From Centrapalus pauciflorus (Eukaryota; Streptophyta; Magnoliopsida; Asterales; Asteraceae): a DNA stretch of 64,000 nucleotides. Each line of letters opens with the position of its first letter. Position 1 is the first letter of the stretch. Below are positions 1 through 11,543 of the stretch, piece after piece. The notes under the pieces are model-generated. The model was not told the origin of the DNA. It saw only the letters and a program-made list of their open reading frames with translations, and ran no database searches. The DNA is taken from NCBI GenBank assembly GCA_020465985.1, contig JAANYP010000849.1, positions 144,658-208,657 on the forward strand, in the 5' to 3' direction. The position numbers and the translations under genes were made by a program.

Positions 1-307
1 TGAGTCAAAAGTTAGGTTGTTACAGATCATATCTGGGGTGTGAACTGTGTGGAGAAAGTAGAATGATGTGGCACAGACGTGACAAAGATGTGAACTGTGA
101 ACATCATTTTGGATGGACTCATTGCATTGTACACTTATCTATTTTCTTAAAGAAAAATATTGATACTTTTTATTGTTGACTTTTAACAACTTTTTTAGTA
201 GAAAACTATTACTAGGTTTATGCACAAATACATGTATATGGTTGTGGGCTATATTAACTGGGCTGTTCCTGCTCTTTTCTTATTCTATTCAATATCTTAC
301 TCCTTGA
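1..307. other. AT-rich flank, nothing recognised
   Basis: No ORF, RNA gene or repeat boundary could be supported here. The segment ends where the hAT terminus begins. Confidence 0.5.
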
Positions 308-855
308 TAGAGGTGCACGAAAAATCCGGTTATCCGATTTTGATCCGAAACCGATCTGAAACCGGATTCCTTGTAACCGGTTTTTTTTGAAACCGGACCG
401 GTTTTAAACCTAACCGGTTTTTCAACCGGATAAGCGGTTTCTGGGAGGACCGGTTATTTTACCGGATAATTAACCGGTTTTTTTGTAACCGGTTAAAAAA
501 CCGATTTTTATCCGAAAAAAAAACCGATTTTCGTGAAATTTGAATTATAGCCGTTGGAATTTTTGTGACCGTTTTCTGACCGTTTTTTGGACCGTTTTTT
601 TGACAAAAAAATTACCATTTTGCCACCCAATACTTTATAAATAGGTTAGAAATGTTTTTGGTTGATTACCATTGATTCAAAACACTCTCAATTGATATTT
701 TCGGTATTCTCCAACTCTCTCGTTTGATATTTTCGGTATTCTCCAACTCTCGTAATCCCGAAAATTCCAAGTAATCTTTTTCTTTCATCTCAAATGGCTT
801 CTAACACTCCCGAAACGACCGGACAATCTTCCGTCGGTGGAAATCTTGAAGTTGT
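308..855 (+). mobile_element. hAT transposon 5' end, truncated by E1
   Basis: The segment opens with a terminus reading TAGAGGTGCACGAAAAATCC and continues for about 230 bp as a run of ACCGGTTT and ATCCG motifs, a subterminal repeat style typical of plant hAT elements. The same terminus occurs in inverted orientation at 50642, next to a recognisable hAT transposase remnant, which supports the family call. An ATG at 794 starts an open frame beginning MASNTPETTGQSS, read as the transposase N-terminus. It is cut after about 20 codons by the E1 LTR at 856. The rest of this copy is not found in the window. Confidence 0.65.
794..855 (+). pseudogene. hAT transposase N-terminal stub
   Basis: About 20 codons are open from the ATG at 794. 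They are rich in Ser, Thr and Gly, as unstructured N-termini of BED-type hAT transposases often are. The frame runs into the LTR and stops at its TAG. The catalytic part is missing. The function call rests on position inside the hAT terminus and not on a domain. Confidence 0.45.
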
Positions 856-1520
856 TGTTGGGAAATAGTTTAAGTATGTTCAAACTGTTAGTTAGACTTC
901 TCAAACTGTTAGTAGATTTTAAATGTAAATCCAAAGTTCATGCTGCTAGTTGAAGAAACTCGAGCTGCCAGTGTAAAAGTTTAAGCTGCCAGAGCAAATC
1001 AACTCGAGCTGCTCAGTTCATGCTGTCAAGAGATTCAAGCTGCTCAACAGTTTCATATACAGAAAGTGCTGATTTTCAGGAAAGATATCTACACGAAGAT
1101 TCCAGCAAATCTACTATCAGAGAAGTCATAGTCCTTCAAGGAAACAAGTCCAAAAAGCAATATAAATAGACAGAATAGGTTTTCTATTATATAGAAGTTT
1201 TCTGCATATTTTGAGTCTGTAATTGCTTTGTTGATTAAGTTTTCATAAGCCTCTAAGGTTGTAAAACCCTAAGAACAGTCTGTGTTCTTCGTCTAATCAA
1301 ACAGATTAGAGGTGATTGTAATCATTGAATTCAGCAATACAAACAGTTTTGATTACTTCTTATGTTTTATGCTTCATTGATTCTGAAAGTTTTTGTTAAA
1401 ATAATTAAGTGTTATTCCGCAAACTTCTTAATTAAACTTTGATTCAAAGCAAGATTATTGATTTATACTCTGATAAATTCAAATCAGTTAATCTTGGTTA
1501 TTCAGTTTTAGATCCTGACA
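856..1520 (+). repeat. E1 5' LTR (665 bp)
   Basis: It begins TGTTGGGAAATAG and ends GATCCTGACA, so it has TG...CA ends. It matches 10877-11543 with roughly fifteen differences by eye, about 98% identity. U3 carries about eight copies of a CTG-core motif at 881, 902, 939, 961, 982, 1005, 1019 and 1036. A TATAAATA box at 1161-1168 is the likely promoter. Confidence 0.95.
1161..1168 (+). promoter_or_regulatory. TATA box in E1 5' LTR
   Basis: TATAAATA is preserved at the matching place in the 3' LTR (11181-11188). It lies downstream of the CTG-core iterons and about 360 bp before the LTR end, which leaves room for R and U5. Confidence 0.7.
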
Positions 1521-1522
1521 AG

Positions 1523-1534
1523 TGGTATCAGAGA
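1523..1534 (+). other. E1 primer binding site (tRNA-iMet)
   Basis: TGGTATCAGAGA lies two bases after the LTR. The plant initiator-Met primer site is TGGTATCAGAGC, so one base at the end differs. The E4 copy (39571-39582) has the exact motif. Confidence 0.85.
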
Positions 1535-1598
1535 CAGGTCGTTCTTTGTTTTTTTTTCAAAGTCGAAAACTTTCTTTCAAATTTTTAATCTTTTTGCA

Positions 1599-4214
1599 AT
1601 GGAATTTGAAAATAGCAGCAGTGGATCTGGGCAAGGACTCAAAGTGCCTATGCTCAAGCCCACTGAGTTTGAGATGTGGAAACTAAGGATTCAACAGCAT
1701 ATCCAATTTATTGACTATGCCATATGGGAAGCTGTTGAATTTCCTCCTGTAGTTGATCCAGAACTTGATGAGGAGGGAAAACCAGTCAAAACCCCTCCAA
1801 AAACTGAACAAGAAAGGAAGGCTAGAATGAATGAAGTGAAAGCTCTTACACTTTTACAAATAGCCATTCCTAATGCTTTTCAACATCAGTTCAAAAAGTT
1901 TTATACTGCTCATTCTCTTTAGAATGCTTTAGAGAAAAGATTTGCTGGTAATGCCAGTACCAAGAGAAATCAAAAGGATCTTTTAAAACAGCAGTATGAG
2001 AACTTTTCTGGTGGCAAGAATGAAAACCTTACTCAAATCTTTGACAGGTTCAACAAACTGATCAGTGAATTAGAAAGTGCTAAAGTCAGCCTGGATCAAG
2101 ATGAAGTCAACAGGAAGTTTCTCAGATCTCTTGGAGAAGAATGGACAGTTTATGCTGCCCAATGGAGAACAAAAGACACTCTCTATGAAATACAATTGGA
2201 TGATCTGTACAACAGTCTGAGAGTGTTTGAAACTGAGATTGATACTAAAAAGAAATCCTTTTCTTATAATCACAATACTGCTCTTCTGTCTTCTGAAAAA
2301 TCTAACAGCAGTGATTCTTTTTCAGGTGGTGATGGCAACTCTGAAGCTCACTATGAGGCTTTTGTTGCCAATGATGGACTATTTGCTCTAAATGCTGAGG
2401 ACTTAGAACAAATTCATCCAGATGATCTTGAAGAGATGGATTTAAAGTGGCAACATGCAATGCTGACCATGAGAGCCAAAAGGTTTCTTAAAAGAACTGG
2501 AAGAACCAACTTTCAAGCCAGAACAGAAGGCAAACCAGCTTTCGATAAATCAAAAGTTGAATGCTATAAATGCCATAAGCTTGGTCACTTTGCCAGAGAG
2601 TGTAGATCTCAAGGTCAACAGTCATCAAGGAGTTCACAGCCCAATCAGACATCCTCATCAACAGCACTTGTCTCTAAAGAAGACAATGTGTTTGACTGGA
2701 GTGATCAGATAGAGGAAGAGTTTCAGAATCAAGCTCTAATGGCAGAAACATCAAATGTCTCCTCCACTGAACTACCATCTGAGGTAAACTCTAAACTCTG
2801 CTCTCAATCATGCAAAAATATGGTTAAAAAATACAGAGATCATAATGAGAGCATGTGCAAAACTCTAGCTAAGATGGAAGAAAGGAGATATGAATACATG
2901 CAAGCCATAGAAGATCTGGAAAAACAGATCAATGATTATAAGGATAATGAGATTCAAATGGGGTATGATAGAACCTATCATGAGTGGGAGAAAAAGGAAC
3001 TCAATAAGAAAATAGAATCTCTGAATAAAAAGGTAGAAGAGACTGAACAGAAGGTGTTAGAGGCTAATAAGAAACTAGAATCTGTTAACATAGATCTAGG
3101 TAACTTCAAGTTGGCAAATCAAAAGCTGGAACACCTAATGGAAGTACAATTTAAAGACAGGGTGAAATCTCAGGTTAATCCCAAAGAAGGTATAGGATAT
3201 AGGGCCACTCCTCCTCCATACAACAACAAGTACATACACCCAATGAGTGAGGTTGCTGATAGACTAATCAATGAACCACTAGATGAGTCTATGACTATTG
3301 TAGATCCTATCCTTGACAACAGTCCTGAATCAAAAGAAGATCAGATTCAAAAAGGAGACTGTGAGAAAGATCACAAAACAATGAGTGCATCCATAGAAAT
3401 CCAAGCTCCTAGTAGGAAAGGAAAAGAGAAGATGAGTGTATGCAATGCTACTCCACAAGTTTCTGTACTTTCTAACTGTAACACTGCATCTTCTTCAAAA
3501 AATAATACTAAAGGTAAAAATGTTCCAGTCTGCACATGTCAAAAGCATGGTGTTCAAAAGTTTCCCAAACAACAGCAGGTAAGGGGAAATCAGAGGAACA
3601 AGAACCAGAAATTGTCAGATAAATCTGGTTCTCTAATTCAAACTGTCAAAAGATGTTTTCACTGTGGAAGGAAGAATCACTTAGCCAAGGATTGTTTTTA
3701 TAAACCAGCTGTTGCAAAACAGACTGTGAATCACACAAAATCAAATTCTATTCAGGCAAAGCACTCAAAGGTAAAACCTTCCACATCAGTTCCAAAGAAA
3801 ACAGTTGATCACAGGTTTTCAAAAGTTAACAAAAAGCAGTCCACACATCAAAAACAAGTTTTGGCAAAGCCTAAATCAAGTTTTAAACAAATTTGGTGTG
3901 TCAAGGACAAATCTTCAGCTCAAAATACTAATGCAAAAGATCAGACTGTTAGTGCAAAATCTGAAGCTGTTAGCACTACAAACACAGATCAAGCTGCTGA
4001 GCATCAATCTGGAACTGCTAGTGAATCATCTGAGACTGTTAGCAGAAAAGATGATCAAAATAACTGGATACCTCATATCCTCACTAAATACTCTCCAAAA
4101 ACTCCATCAGTAGATCTCACAAAATATAAAAAGTCAAAAACAGTGTTTAGTTATGTCAATATGCAAGGCCAACCCAAAACCAATTTGGTTTGGGTTTACT
4201 CCACTACTGACTGA
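1599..4214 (+). pseudogene. gag: E1 gag (one in-frame stop)
   Basis: Gag forms the capsid and nucleocapsid of the virus-like particle. The frame is open except for TAG at 1920-1922, at a position where the E4 copy has Trp (TGG), so a single transition explains it. The N-terminal region contains the copia gag fold (LKPTEFEMWKLRIQQHI and following helices). A CCHC zinc knuckle CYKCHKLGHFAREC follows, then a long charged coiled coil (about codons 400-520), then a second knuckle CFHCGRKNHLAKDC. At about 870 codons it is much longer than usual copia gags. The coiled coil recalls Sirevirus Gag. The last codons overlap the pol frame, which is +1 relative to gag. Confidence 0.85.
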
Positions 4215-4230
4215 GCTGTTATTTGTGCAG

Positions 4231-7200
4231 GGCGACCACAGGTCTCCTCATAGAACAAGATGGCATTTGGACAGTGGATGCTCTAGGCACATGACAGGCA
4301 ATCCTGAGTGCTTGTCAAATTTCAAAGGTTTTGATGGAGGTTTTGTTGCATTTGGTGGCAACTCAAAAGGAGGTAAGGTTACAGGTAAAGGTACTGTTAA
4401 TGCAGGCAACATGACATTCCATGATGTTTTGTATGTTGAACAGCTTAAGTACAATTTATTAAGTGTCTCTCAAATCTGTGACAAACAAAACAATGTTTTG
4501 TTCACCGATTCTGAGTGCATTGTTGTTTCTAAAGATTTCAAAGTTCCTGAAAATCTTGTTTTACTAAGAACACCAAGAAAGGACAATGTCTACTGTTTGG
4601 ACACAGATCTTTTATCTAAATCAAATACCTTAAGCTGTTTGATATCCAAAGCATCATCCAATGAGTCTGCTCTTTGGCATAGAAGTATGTGTCACATGAA
4701 CTTCAAGTCCATGAATATTTTAGTCAAAAAGAATCTGGTAAGAGGCTTACCACAAAAGGAGTTCATCTGTGATGATAACTGTGTAGCATGCCTTAAAGGT
4801 AAGCAACACAAAACTCCTCATAAGGCCAAAGAAGTAAATTCAATCTCATCTGTTCTTCAGTTGCTACATATGGATCTATTTGGTCCAACTTCTGTTTTGA
4901 GTTTGAATAAAAGGGCTTACTGTTTAGTCATTGTTGATGATTTCACCAGATTTACTTGGGTTTACTTTCTTAGGTCCAAAGATGAAACTGCTGAACTAGT
5001 TAAGTCTTTTATCCTTAAGATAGAAAACCAATCCAATTCCAAAGTTAAGGTGATAAGATCAGACAATGGAACTGAATTTAAAAATCACATTCTAAACAGT
5101 TTCTGTGAGTCAAAAGGTATTGCTAGACAATATAGTGCACCAAGAACACCACAGCAAAATGGTGTAGCTGAAAGAAAGTACAGAACATTAATTGAGGCTG
5201 CTAGAACAATGCTAGCTGATTCAAATCTGCCAATGACTTTCTGGGCAGAAGCTGTTAATACAGCCTGTTATGTTCTGAATAGGGTTCAGGTTGTCCAATC
5301 ACAAGGGAAAACTCCCTATGAGTTATTCCATAACAGAAGTCCCCTAATAGCTTTCTTCAAGCCTTTTGGATGCCCATGTACTATCCTTCACACTAAGACT
5401 CACTTAGGAAAGTTTGAAAGTAAGGCTGAAGAATGATTATTTGTAGGATACTCAAGTCAAAGCAAAGCCTATAGAGTATACAACAGTGTGTCTAAAACAA
5501 TTGAAGAAAGTGCCAATGTTGAATTTAATGAAAATACTGCTAATATAAAAGGCATTGGTCCTGATTGGTTGTTTGATTTAGATTCACTAACAAATTCTCT
5601 GAGCTTTGTTGAGTATACTGCAGAAGCTGATGCATACAGGATTGAAGCTGCCAACCCAAATTCTCATGCTACCAATACAATTTCTCAAGCTGTTGGCACA
5701 AAGTTTCAGACTGCTGCAGATTCACCAAGTTGGGATGAGTACACCACTCTACCACTTCTGTCTTGTGATCCTCCAGGGGTCCTGAATTATACAAATCCAG
5801 ACACTGAAGTGCCACTCCCAAGTTCTGAAAGAACAGCTCCAACACAACAGGAAACAGTCCCAGATTCAAGTCAAGCTGTTTCAGACCCTGAACCATTCAC
5901 TGGTCCTGGTGGAGATGATACAAATCTTGGAACTTCTTTTCAAACAGAGAGAGAGCCCACACTAAGAGTTCATAAGTATCACCCTCTCAATCAAATTCTG
6001 GGTGATCCAAGCACTCCTGTTCAAATAAGGAAGATGGTTCACAATGAAACTACTGCTGCTGAACTAGCAGTTCCTGAATTCAGTCTAGCTGCTTTTGAAC
6101 ATGCATGTTGCATGTCTCAACTGGAACCTAAAAAGGCATCAGAAGCATTAAAAGATTCATCTTGGATTGAGGCAATGCAAGAAGAGCTTCTACAGTTCAA
6201 GATTCAGGATGTATGGACTCTGGTGGATCTTCCTAAAGGCAAGAGAGCAATTGGTACAAGATGGGTGTTCAGAAACAAGAAAGATGAGAGAGGAATAGTC
6301 ATCAAGAATAAAGCAAGGCTAGTTGCCCAAGGATACACTCAAGAAGAAGGTATAGACTATGATGATGTATTTGCCCCAGTAGCAAGGATTGAAGCCATCA
6401 GACTCTTCTTGGCATATGCAAGCTTCAAAGGATTTAAAGTGTATCAAATGGATGTCAAGTCTGCTTTTCTGTATGGGACAATTGAAGAGGAGGTATATGT
6501 GTGTCAACCTCCTGGTTTTGAAGACTACAAGTATCCAGACAAAGTCTACAAGCTAGACAAGGCTCTCTATGGTCTCCATCAAGCCCCAAGAGCATGGTAT
6601 GACACTCTGTCATCCTATCTTTTACAGAATGGATTCAAGAGAGGCACTCTGGACAAAACACTTTTCACTAAGTCCATCAAAGCTGAGATTCTACTTGTCC
6701 AAATCTATGTTGATGACATCATCTTTGGCTCAACAAATGATTGTTTGTGCAAAAAATTTGAGTCCCTAATGCACAAAAAGTTTCAAATGAGTTCAATGGG
6801 AGAACTCACATTCTTTCTAGGGCTGCAGGTTAAACAGAAGCCTACTGGTCTATTCATAAGTCAATCAAAGTATGTCAAAGACATACTGGAAAAGTTTGGC
6901 TATCAAGATACAAAGGTTGCAAGCACTCCAATGGATCCTCATAAGCAACTTCATACAGACAAAGATGGCATAGATGTGGTCATTCATCTATACAGATCCC
7001 TCATAGGATCTCTCATGTATCTAACATCTTCTAGACCTGATATAATGTTTGCTGTCTATGTGTGTGCTAGGTTTCAATGCTCTCCAAAGGAGTCTCACCT
7101 GGTTGCTGTTAAGAGAATCTTTAGATATCTTTAAGGCCAACCACATTTAGGCCTATGGTATCCTAAAGACTCTCCTTTTGTACTAACTGCTTATTCTAAC

Positions 7201-7650
7201 AGTGACTATGGTGGTTGCAACATTGACAGAAAATCCACAACTGGTGGATGCCAATACTTAGGAGCAAGACTGGTCTCTTGGCAATGCAAAAAGCAGACAA
7301 CAGTGTCCACATCATCTACTGAAGCAGAATATGTAGCAGCTGCAAGTTGCTGCTCACAGGTAATGTGGATCCAAAATCAGCTTAGAGACTATGGTATGCA
7401 TTTCTTATCCACTCCTATTTATATTGACAACTCAAGTACAATCAGCATTGTGCAAAACCCAGTGAAATTCCCAAAAACCAAGCATATAGAAATCAGATTT
7501 CACTTTATCAGAGATTGTAATGAAAAGAAGTTAATCCAAGTTACCAAAATACATACAGATGATCAGTTAGCTGATCTATTCACAAAACCTTTTGATGTAG
7601 GAAGGTTCACTTTCCTAGTATCAAATATTGGTATGGTAAACATGGATTAA
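4231..7650 (+). pseudogene. pol: E1 pol: PR-IN-RT-RH (two in-frame stops)
   Basis: This polyprotein cleaves itself, copies the RNA and integrates the cDNA. Visible parts in order are: protease motif LDSGCSRHMTG; integrase zinc region (HRSMCH and CVACLKGK); integrase catalytic residues in HMDLFGP, RSDNGTEF and QQNGVAERK, all present; reverse transcriptase with IYVDDIIFG intact; RNase H with STEAEYVAA and TKHIEIRFHFIRD. Stops are TGA at 5434 (a Gly codon in relatives) and TAA at 7132 (a Lys codon in relatives), both in the same frame. The frame is open from 4153, but I place the start of the unique pol region at 4231, just after TTTGTGCAG. That site resembles a 3' splice site and is shared with E2 and E4. 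Confidence 0.9.
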
Positions 7651-7991
7651 TTGATTTTCATTATTCTCTACTCAGTATGCTTATTTAAGGGGGAGACACT
7701 GTTTCATTGAAAAGTTGCATAATTTCTAACTAACAGCTTGAGTATTTTCTCAAGCTGCTAGTTCATTTTCTCATGCTGATAGTTGTTTTCACTGATCTGT
7801 CAAAGTGTGCAGGGTATTTGGGTAATTTCTTAAATGTGTGCGCGGGACCCAACCTTTTCGAAACCTTTAAAGGTCCCAGCTTCGTTCAGTTGTAACTACC
7901 AGTTACATATTCTTCTTCCACGGCCTCTTGCTTTCTCTCTGAACGAATCACACATCCTCCTTTCAAACCCTAAACCGTCGTTTCTTCATCA
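7651..7991 (+). promoter_or_regulatory. E1 pol-ORF3 spacer with PPT-like tract and leader
   Basis: An AAGGGGGAGA tract at about 7687 looks like a polypurine tract but lies 3.2 kb before the 3' LTR; extra internal tracts of this kind are known from Sireviruses. It is followed by several CAAGCTGCTAG-type motifs also present in the LTR U3. A TTTAAAG TATA-like box at about 7866 and a C/T-rich stretch with AAACCCTAA just before the ORF3 ATG look like a promoter and 5' leader. The E4 copy (32958-33330) keeps the same layout. Confidence 0.45.
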
Positions 7992-10775
7992 ATGGAGTTT
8001 GTAAAAGAACACAACTGCCTCCCATACACCCTAAAACACTCTGAACTTCAACCGTTTCATGCAATGATGGATTTCCTCAGGCACTCCCATATCCATTATG
8101 CCCTATCCATTAACCCTACTATATACATCTCCCATATTGAACAGTTCTAGAATCATGCATCTGTTCAAACCATCAATGGAGTGCCTGCCCTCATATCCAA
8201 GATTGATGAAACTGTCATCAATATCACTGAGGAATCCATCAGACATCACTTGCATCTTCAAGATGCCTCAGGTATAACCGACCTATCCCTTCAAGCTTTA
8301 CATTTTGGTCTTCAAATTATTGGTTATAGGGGTCCTGCTGATTCTTTTACTTTTCTTAAGGCACACTTTTCTCCTAAATGAAAATACCTTGTGCATATTA
8401 TTCAGCAATGTTTAAGCCCCAAAAGAACTGGTTGGTCTGAGTTTTCTTCAAATATTGCCATTGCCTTAGTGTGCTTTTCTACTGGCCAACAGTTCAACTT
8501 TTCTAACATGATTTTTCAGGGGATGTTAAGGCATCATTCCCTAAAGAATGGGAAATTTTTGATGTATCCTAGGTTTTTGGCAGAAATTATTGCACACACC
8601 TGCACATCTTTACATTTACATAAACGGATACATGTTTCCCATAGACACTCACTGTCTTCAATCAAAAGGCTATTAAAGCCAAGTGCCAATTTTGTAAGTA
8701 TAGATGTTCCATTGCCTTCTGCAATGATGAACATCATTCCACGAAACAGAGGAGAGGGTCTTGAGCAGGCTCAGCCTAACATTACTGCTACACCCCCAAG
8801 ACCCCAACCCACTCCTCATGATACAAATATTCCCTCTGATCCTTTTGAACAGCCAACTCGCCCACTAAAATTCTGATACAAAAGGAAAAAGGGACCAGGA
8901 GCTCCTTCCTCCTCCCTCAGACAAGAGCCATATATCCCTGTGCAGGAGGACACTTCTGCACAACATATCCAAAGGGAACCACTTGAGGAAACTCCCATCC
9001 TCACTCAGGAGGTGAACATCTCTTCAGAGATGGTTCATATGGGTTCTGTGGCTGGCACTACTGATGTTTCTGCAAAAGAGGCAAAGGAAAGTGCCAACAT
9101 CTCTAAAACCACACCCATGGCAACATCCAGTGTGCAAACACAAGCTGGAAGTCCCCAGTACCAAGAACAGAGGGGCCCAGAGGTTTCTACTTCTGGTATT
9201 AATGTCAGTGATAGATCACAAGCACCTCAGGTGTTTTCTGATCTTGAGACAAGTCTGCAACTCATGCTTTTGACGGATCCCAAGCTGAAACCTGTTGTAG
9301 CCATGTTGGAATATCAAATGTCCATCATTGCTGCACAGGGGGCTCAAAGTTTTGCTCTCAAGCAGGCAGAGACTGCTCAGAATAAAAGAATGGATTATCT
9401 TCACAAAGGGTTCACCCTCTGTGGTAATCAACTCATGAAATTAGAGCAGATGATTCAAACCCAAGGGGCAAAGGTTGTCGGTCCTTCTGACCAAACCAAT
9501 GCTTCCAAAAAGGGGGAGAATCAGGAGGTTCCCAAATCAGTCCAAGCAGCTCCAACACCATCTGTCCAAGCAGCATCAACAGTCCCACCTTCTAGGCTAG
9601 CAGTCCCAACAGCTTCTCAAGCTGTTAGCCTAGACACTCAAGCTGCTTCTTCAAAAGCTACTGGAGTTGTGATCAGGGAAGGCATTCAAGCTCCATCAAG
9701 TACAGTCCAAGCATCTGCTGCAAAAGACAAGGGCAAGGGCATTCTTATTGAATCTCCAAAGCACAAATTCTCCTCCAAAGAAGCCCAGATTGCCTTTGAT
9801 GCTGAAGTTGCCAAGAAATTGGCAGAAGAAATGGACAAAGAATTAGATCAGCAAGCCCAGCCCCCAATAGATGATGATGAGACATTAGGTGATTACCTAA
9901 AGGGGTTTGTGGGCAAACAAGGTGAAAAGAAGAGAAAGATGCCAACAGGGCACACCAAGGCTGAGCACAGAAGATTCTTAATCAATTTTGCCTTTGCAGC
10001 AGGAATTCCAAAGAAAATGGCTCAGTCCATGACTACTGAAAAGCTGCAGGAGATACATGATAAAGAAATGGAGAAAAGAAAGAAATCAAAAGTCTCTCCA
10101 GAAGTTCTTTCATCCCAAGAAGTCCAACCATCTAAGAAATCAGTCCAAACTGAAGCTGCTGCTAGTGCATCTGTTCCCACTGATCATGTTGTTATTCCTT
10201 CATCTGTTAAAAGAGTGCTATTTGAGCAACAAATGCAAAAGATCATGGAGATAGAAAAGTTGATTGACCAACATGATTTCACAAAGCCACAAATCAACTA
10301 TTGGTTTGCTAAGTCACTGGATGAAAGAGATTTAAGGGTCAAGTTTGTAATAAGGAGAGAGTCTGGACCAGAAGAAGAGTTTGATACATTCTGGCAAATG
10401 GTTCAGAAGTTGACCAGGGATGAGCTAATAAAGATGCACAATATAGGGTCTGTTTCACAAGTGAGATCTGCTCTACCACAAGTGAAGCAACTTATCAGAG
10501 ATCTAAGTTCAGTTGCTGACCCTGAATTTGCAAGAAAAGAAATAGAAGATGCTGAGAAGAAAGGGAAACAGATCAAGGAAGTTCATATTTTTGTCAAATC
10601 CAGAACTTACAGAATCAAATTCAAAGATGGGTTTGGTATTTTCTTCAATCTCGAGTTTTATAATTTTTCAAAAGATATGCTGCTCCAAATAAAGTCAGTT
10701 AGGATATCTTGTGATAAAGAAGAGATGAAGAGAAAATTTTTGAAGGCTATAGATCATAAACTTGCACAGTTTTAA
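7992..10775 (+). pseudogene. E1 ORF3, accessory protein of unknown function
   Basis: A 927-codon frame starts at ATG 7992 and is broken only by in-frame TAG 8148, TGA 8379 and TGA 8874. The first two sit where the E4 copy has coding codons. The N-terminal domain (about residues 1-230) has landmarks HN, a YALS stretch, FW-like, FSSNIAIAL and LMYPRFLAEIIAH. It is recognisably related to ORF3 of E2-A and E2-B (EFW, LLYPRF). A Pro/Ser/Gln-rich linker follows, then a charged region with KRKMPTGHTKAEHRRFLIN, then a C-terminal part with LTRDELIKMHNIG. No signal peptide or membrane helix is visible, so an envelope role is not supported. I do not know its function. Confidence 0.75.
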
Positions 10776-10863
10776 GTTTTTGAAAGCCTTGGTTTGTAAA
10801 TAACAGTTTACTTTTTCATTTTCATTTTTGTATAGAACTTAAAGTCTTGTATAAAGAATTTAA

Positions 10864-10876
10864 GTTAGGGGAAGAT
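10864..10876 (+). other. E1 polypurine tract
   Basis: GTTAGGGGAAGAT directly precedes the 3' LTR and would prime plus-strand DNA. The E4 copy has the same tract next to its 3' LTR (30104-30120, minus). Confidence 0.8.
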
Positions 10877-11543
10877 TGTTGGGAAATAGTTTAAGTATGT
10901 TCAAACTGTTAGTTAGACTTCTCAAACTGTTAGTAGATTTTATATGTAAATCCAAAGTTCATGCTGCTAGTTGAAGAAACTCGAGCTGCCAGTGTAAAAG
11001 TTCAAGCTGCCAGAGCAAATCAACTCGAGCTGCTTAGTTCATGCTGTCAAGAGATTCAAGCTGCTTAACAGTTTCATAAACAGAAAGTGCTGATTTTCAG
11101 GAAAGATATCTACACGAAGATTCCAGCATATCTACTATCAGAGAAGTCATAGTCCTTCAAGGAAACAAGTCCAAAAGCAATATAAATAGACAGAATAGGT
11201 TTTCTATTGTATAGATGTTTTTTCTGCATATTTTGAGTCTGTAATTGCTTTGTTGGTTAAGTTTTCATAAGCCTCTAAGGTTGTAAAACCCTAAGAACAG
11301 TTTGTGTTCTTCGTCTAATCAAACAGATTAGAGGTGATTGTAATCATTGAATTCAGCAATACAAACAGTCTTGATTACTTCTTATGTTTTATGCTTAATT
11401 GATTCTGAAAGTTTTTGTTAAAATAATTAAGTGTTATTCCGCAAACTTCTTAATTAAACTTTGATTCAAAGCAAGATTATTGATTTATACTCTGATAAAT
11501 TTCAAATCAGTTAATCTTGGTTATTCAGTTTTAGATCCTGACA
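10877..11543 (+). repeat. E1 3' LTR (667 bp)
   Basis: It starts TGTTGGGAAATAG and ends TCCTGACA. It differs from the 5' LTR by scattered single changes and small indels. The next bases (GTACC) do not match the five bases before the 5' LTR (GTTGT), so no target-site duplication is present. Confidence 0.95.

Larger units (their letters stand above)
856..11543 (+). mobile_element. E1: Ty1/copia (Sirevirus-like) LTR retrotransposon
   Basis: This is a structurally complete element: 5' LTR 856-1520, primer site 1523-1534, gag 1599-4214, pol 4231-7650, ORF3 7992-10775, polypurine tract 10864-10876 and 3' LTR 10877-11543. Domain order in pol is protease, integrase, reverse transcriptase, RNase H, which defines Ty1/copia. 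A large gag with a coiled coil and a long extra ORF after pol fit the Sirevirus lineage; this is inference from architecture. All three ORFs carry stops, six in total, so the copy is non-autonomous. The flanks do not match: hAT sequence on the left and E2 gag on the right. Confidence 0.9.

Noticed and set aside
4194..4230. A 37-nt intron at the E1 gag-pol junction as a firm annotation
   Set aside because: It restores frame, but is below the usual minimum size of plant introns; kept only as a finding.
7992..10775. ORF3 as a retroviral-type envelope gene
   Set aside because: Position fits, but no signal peptide, fusion peptide or membrane anchor can be seen in any of the four copies.
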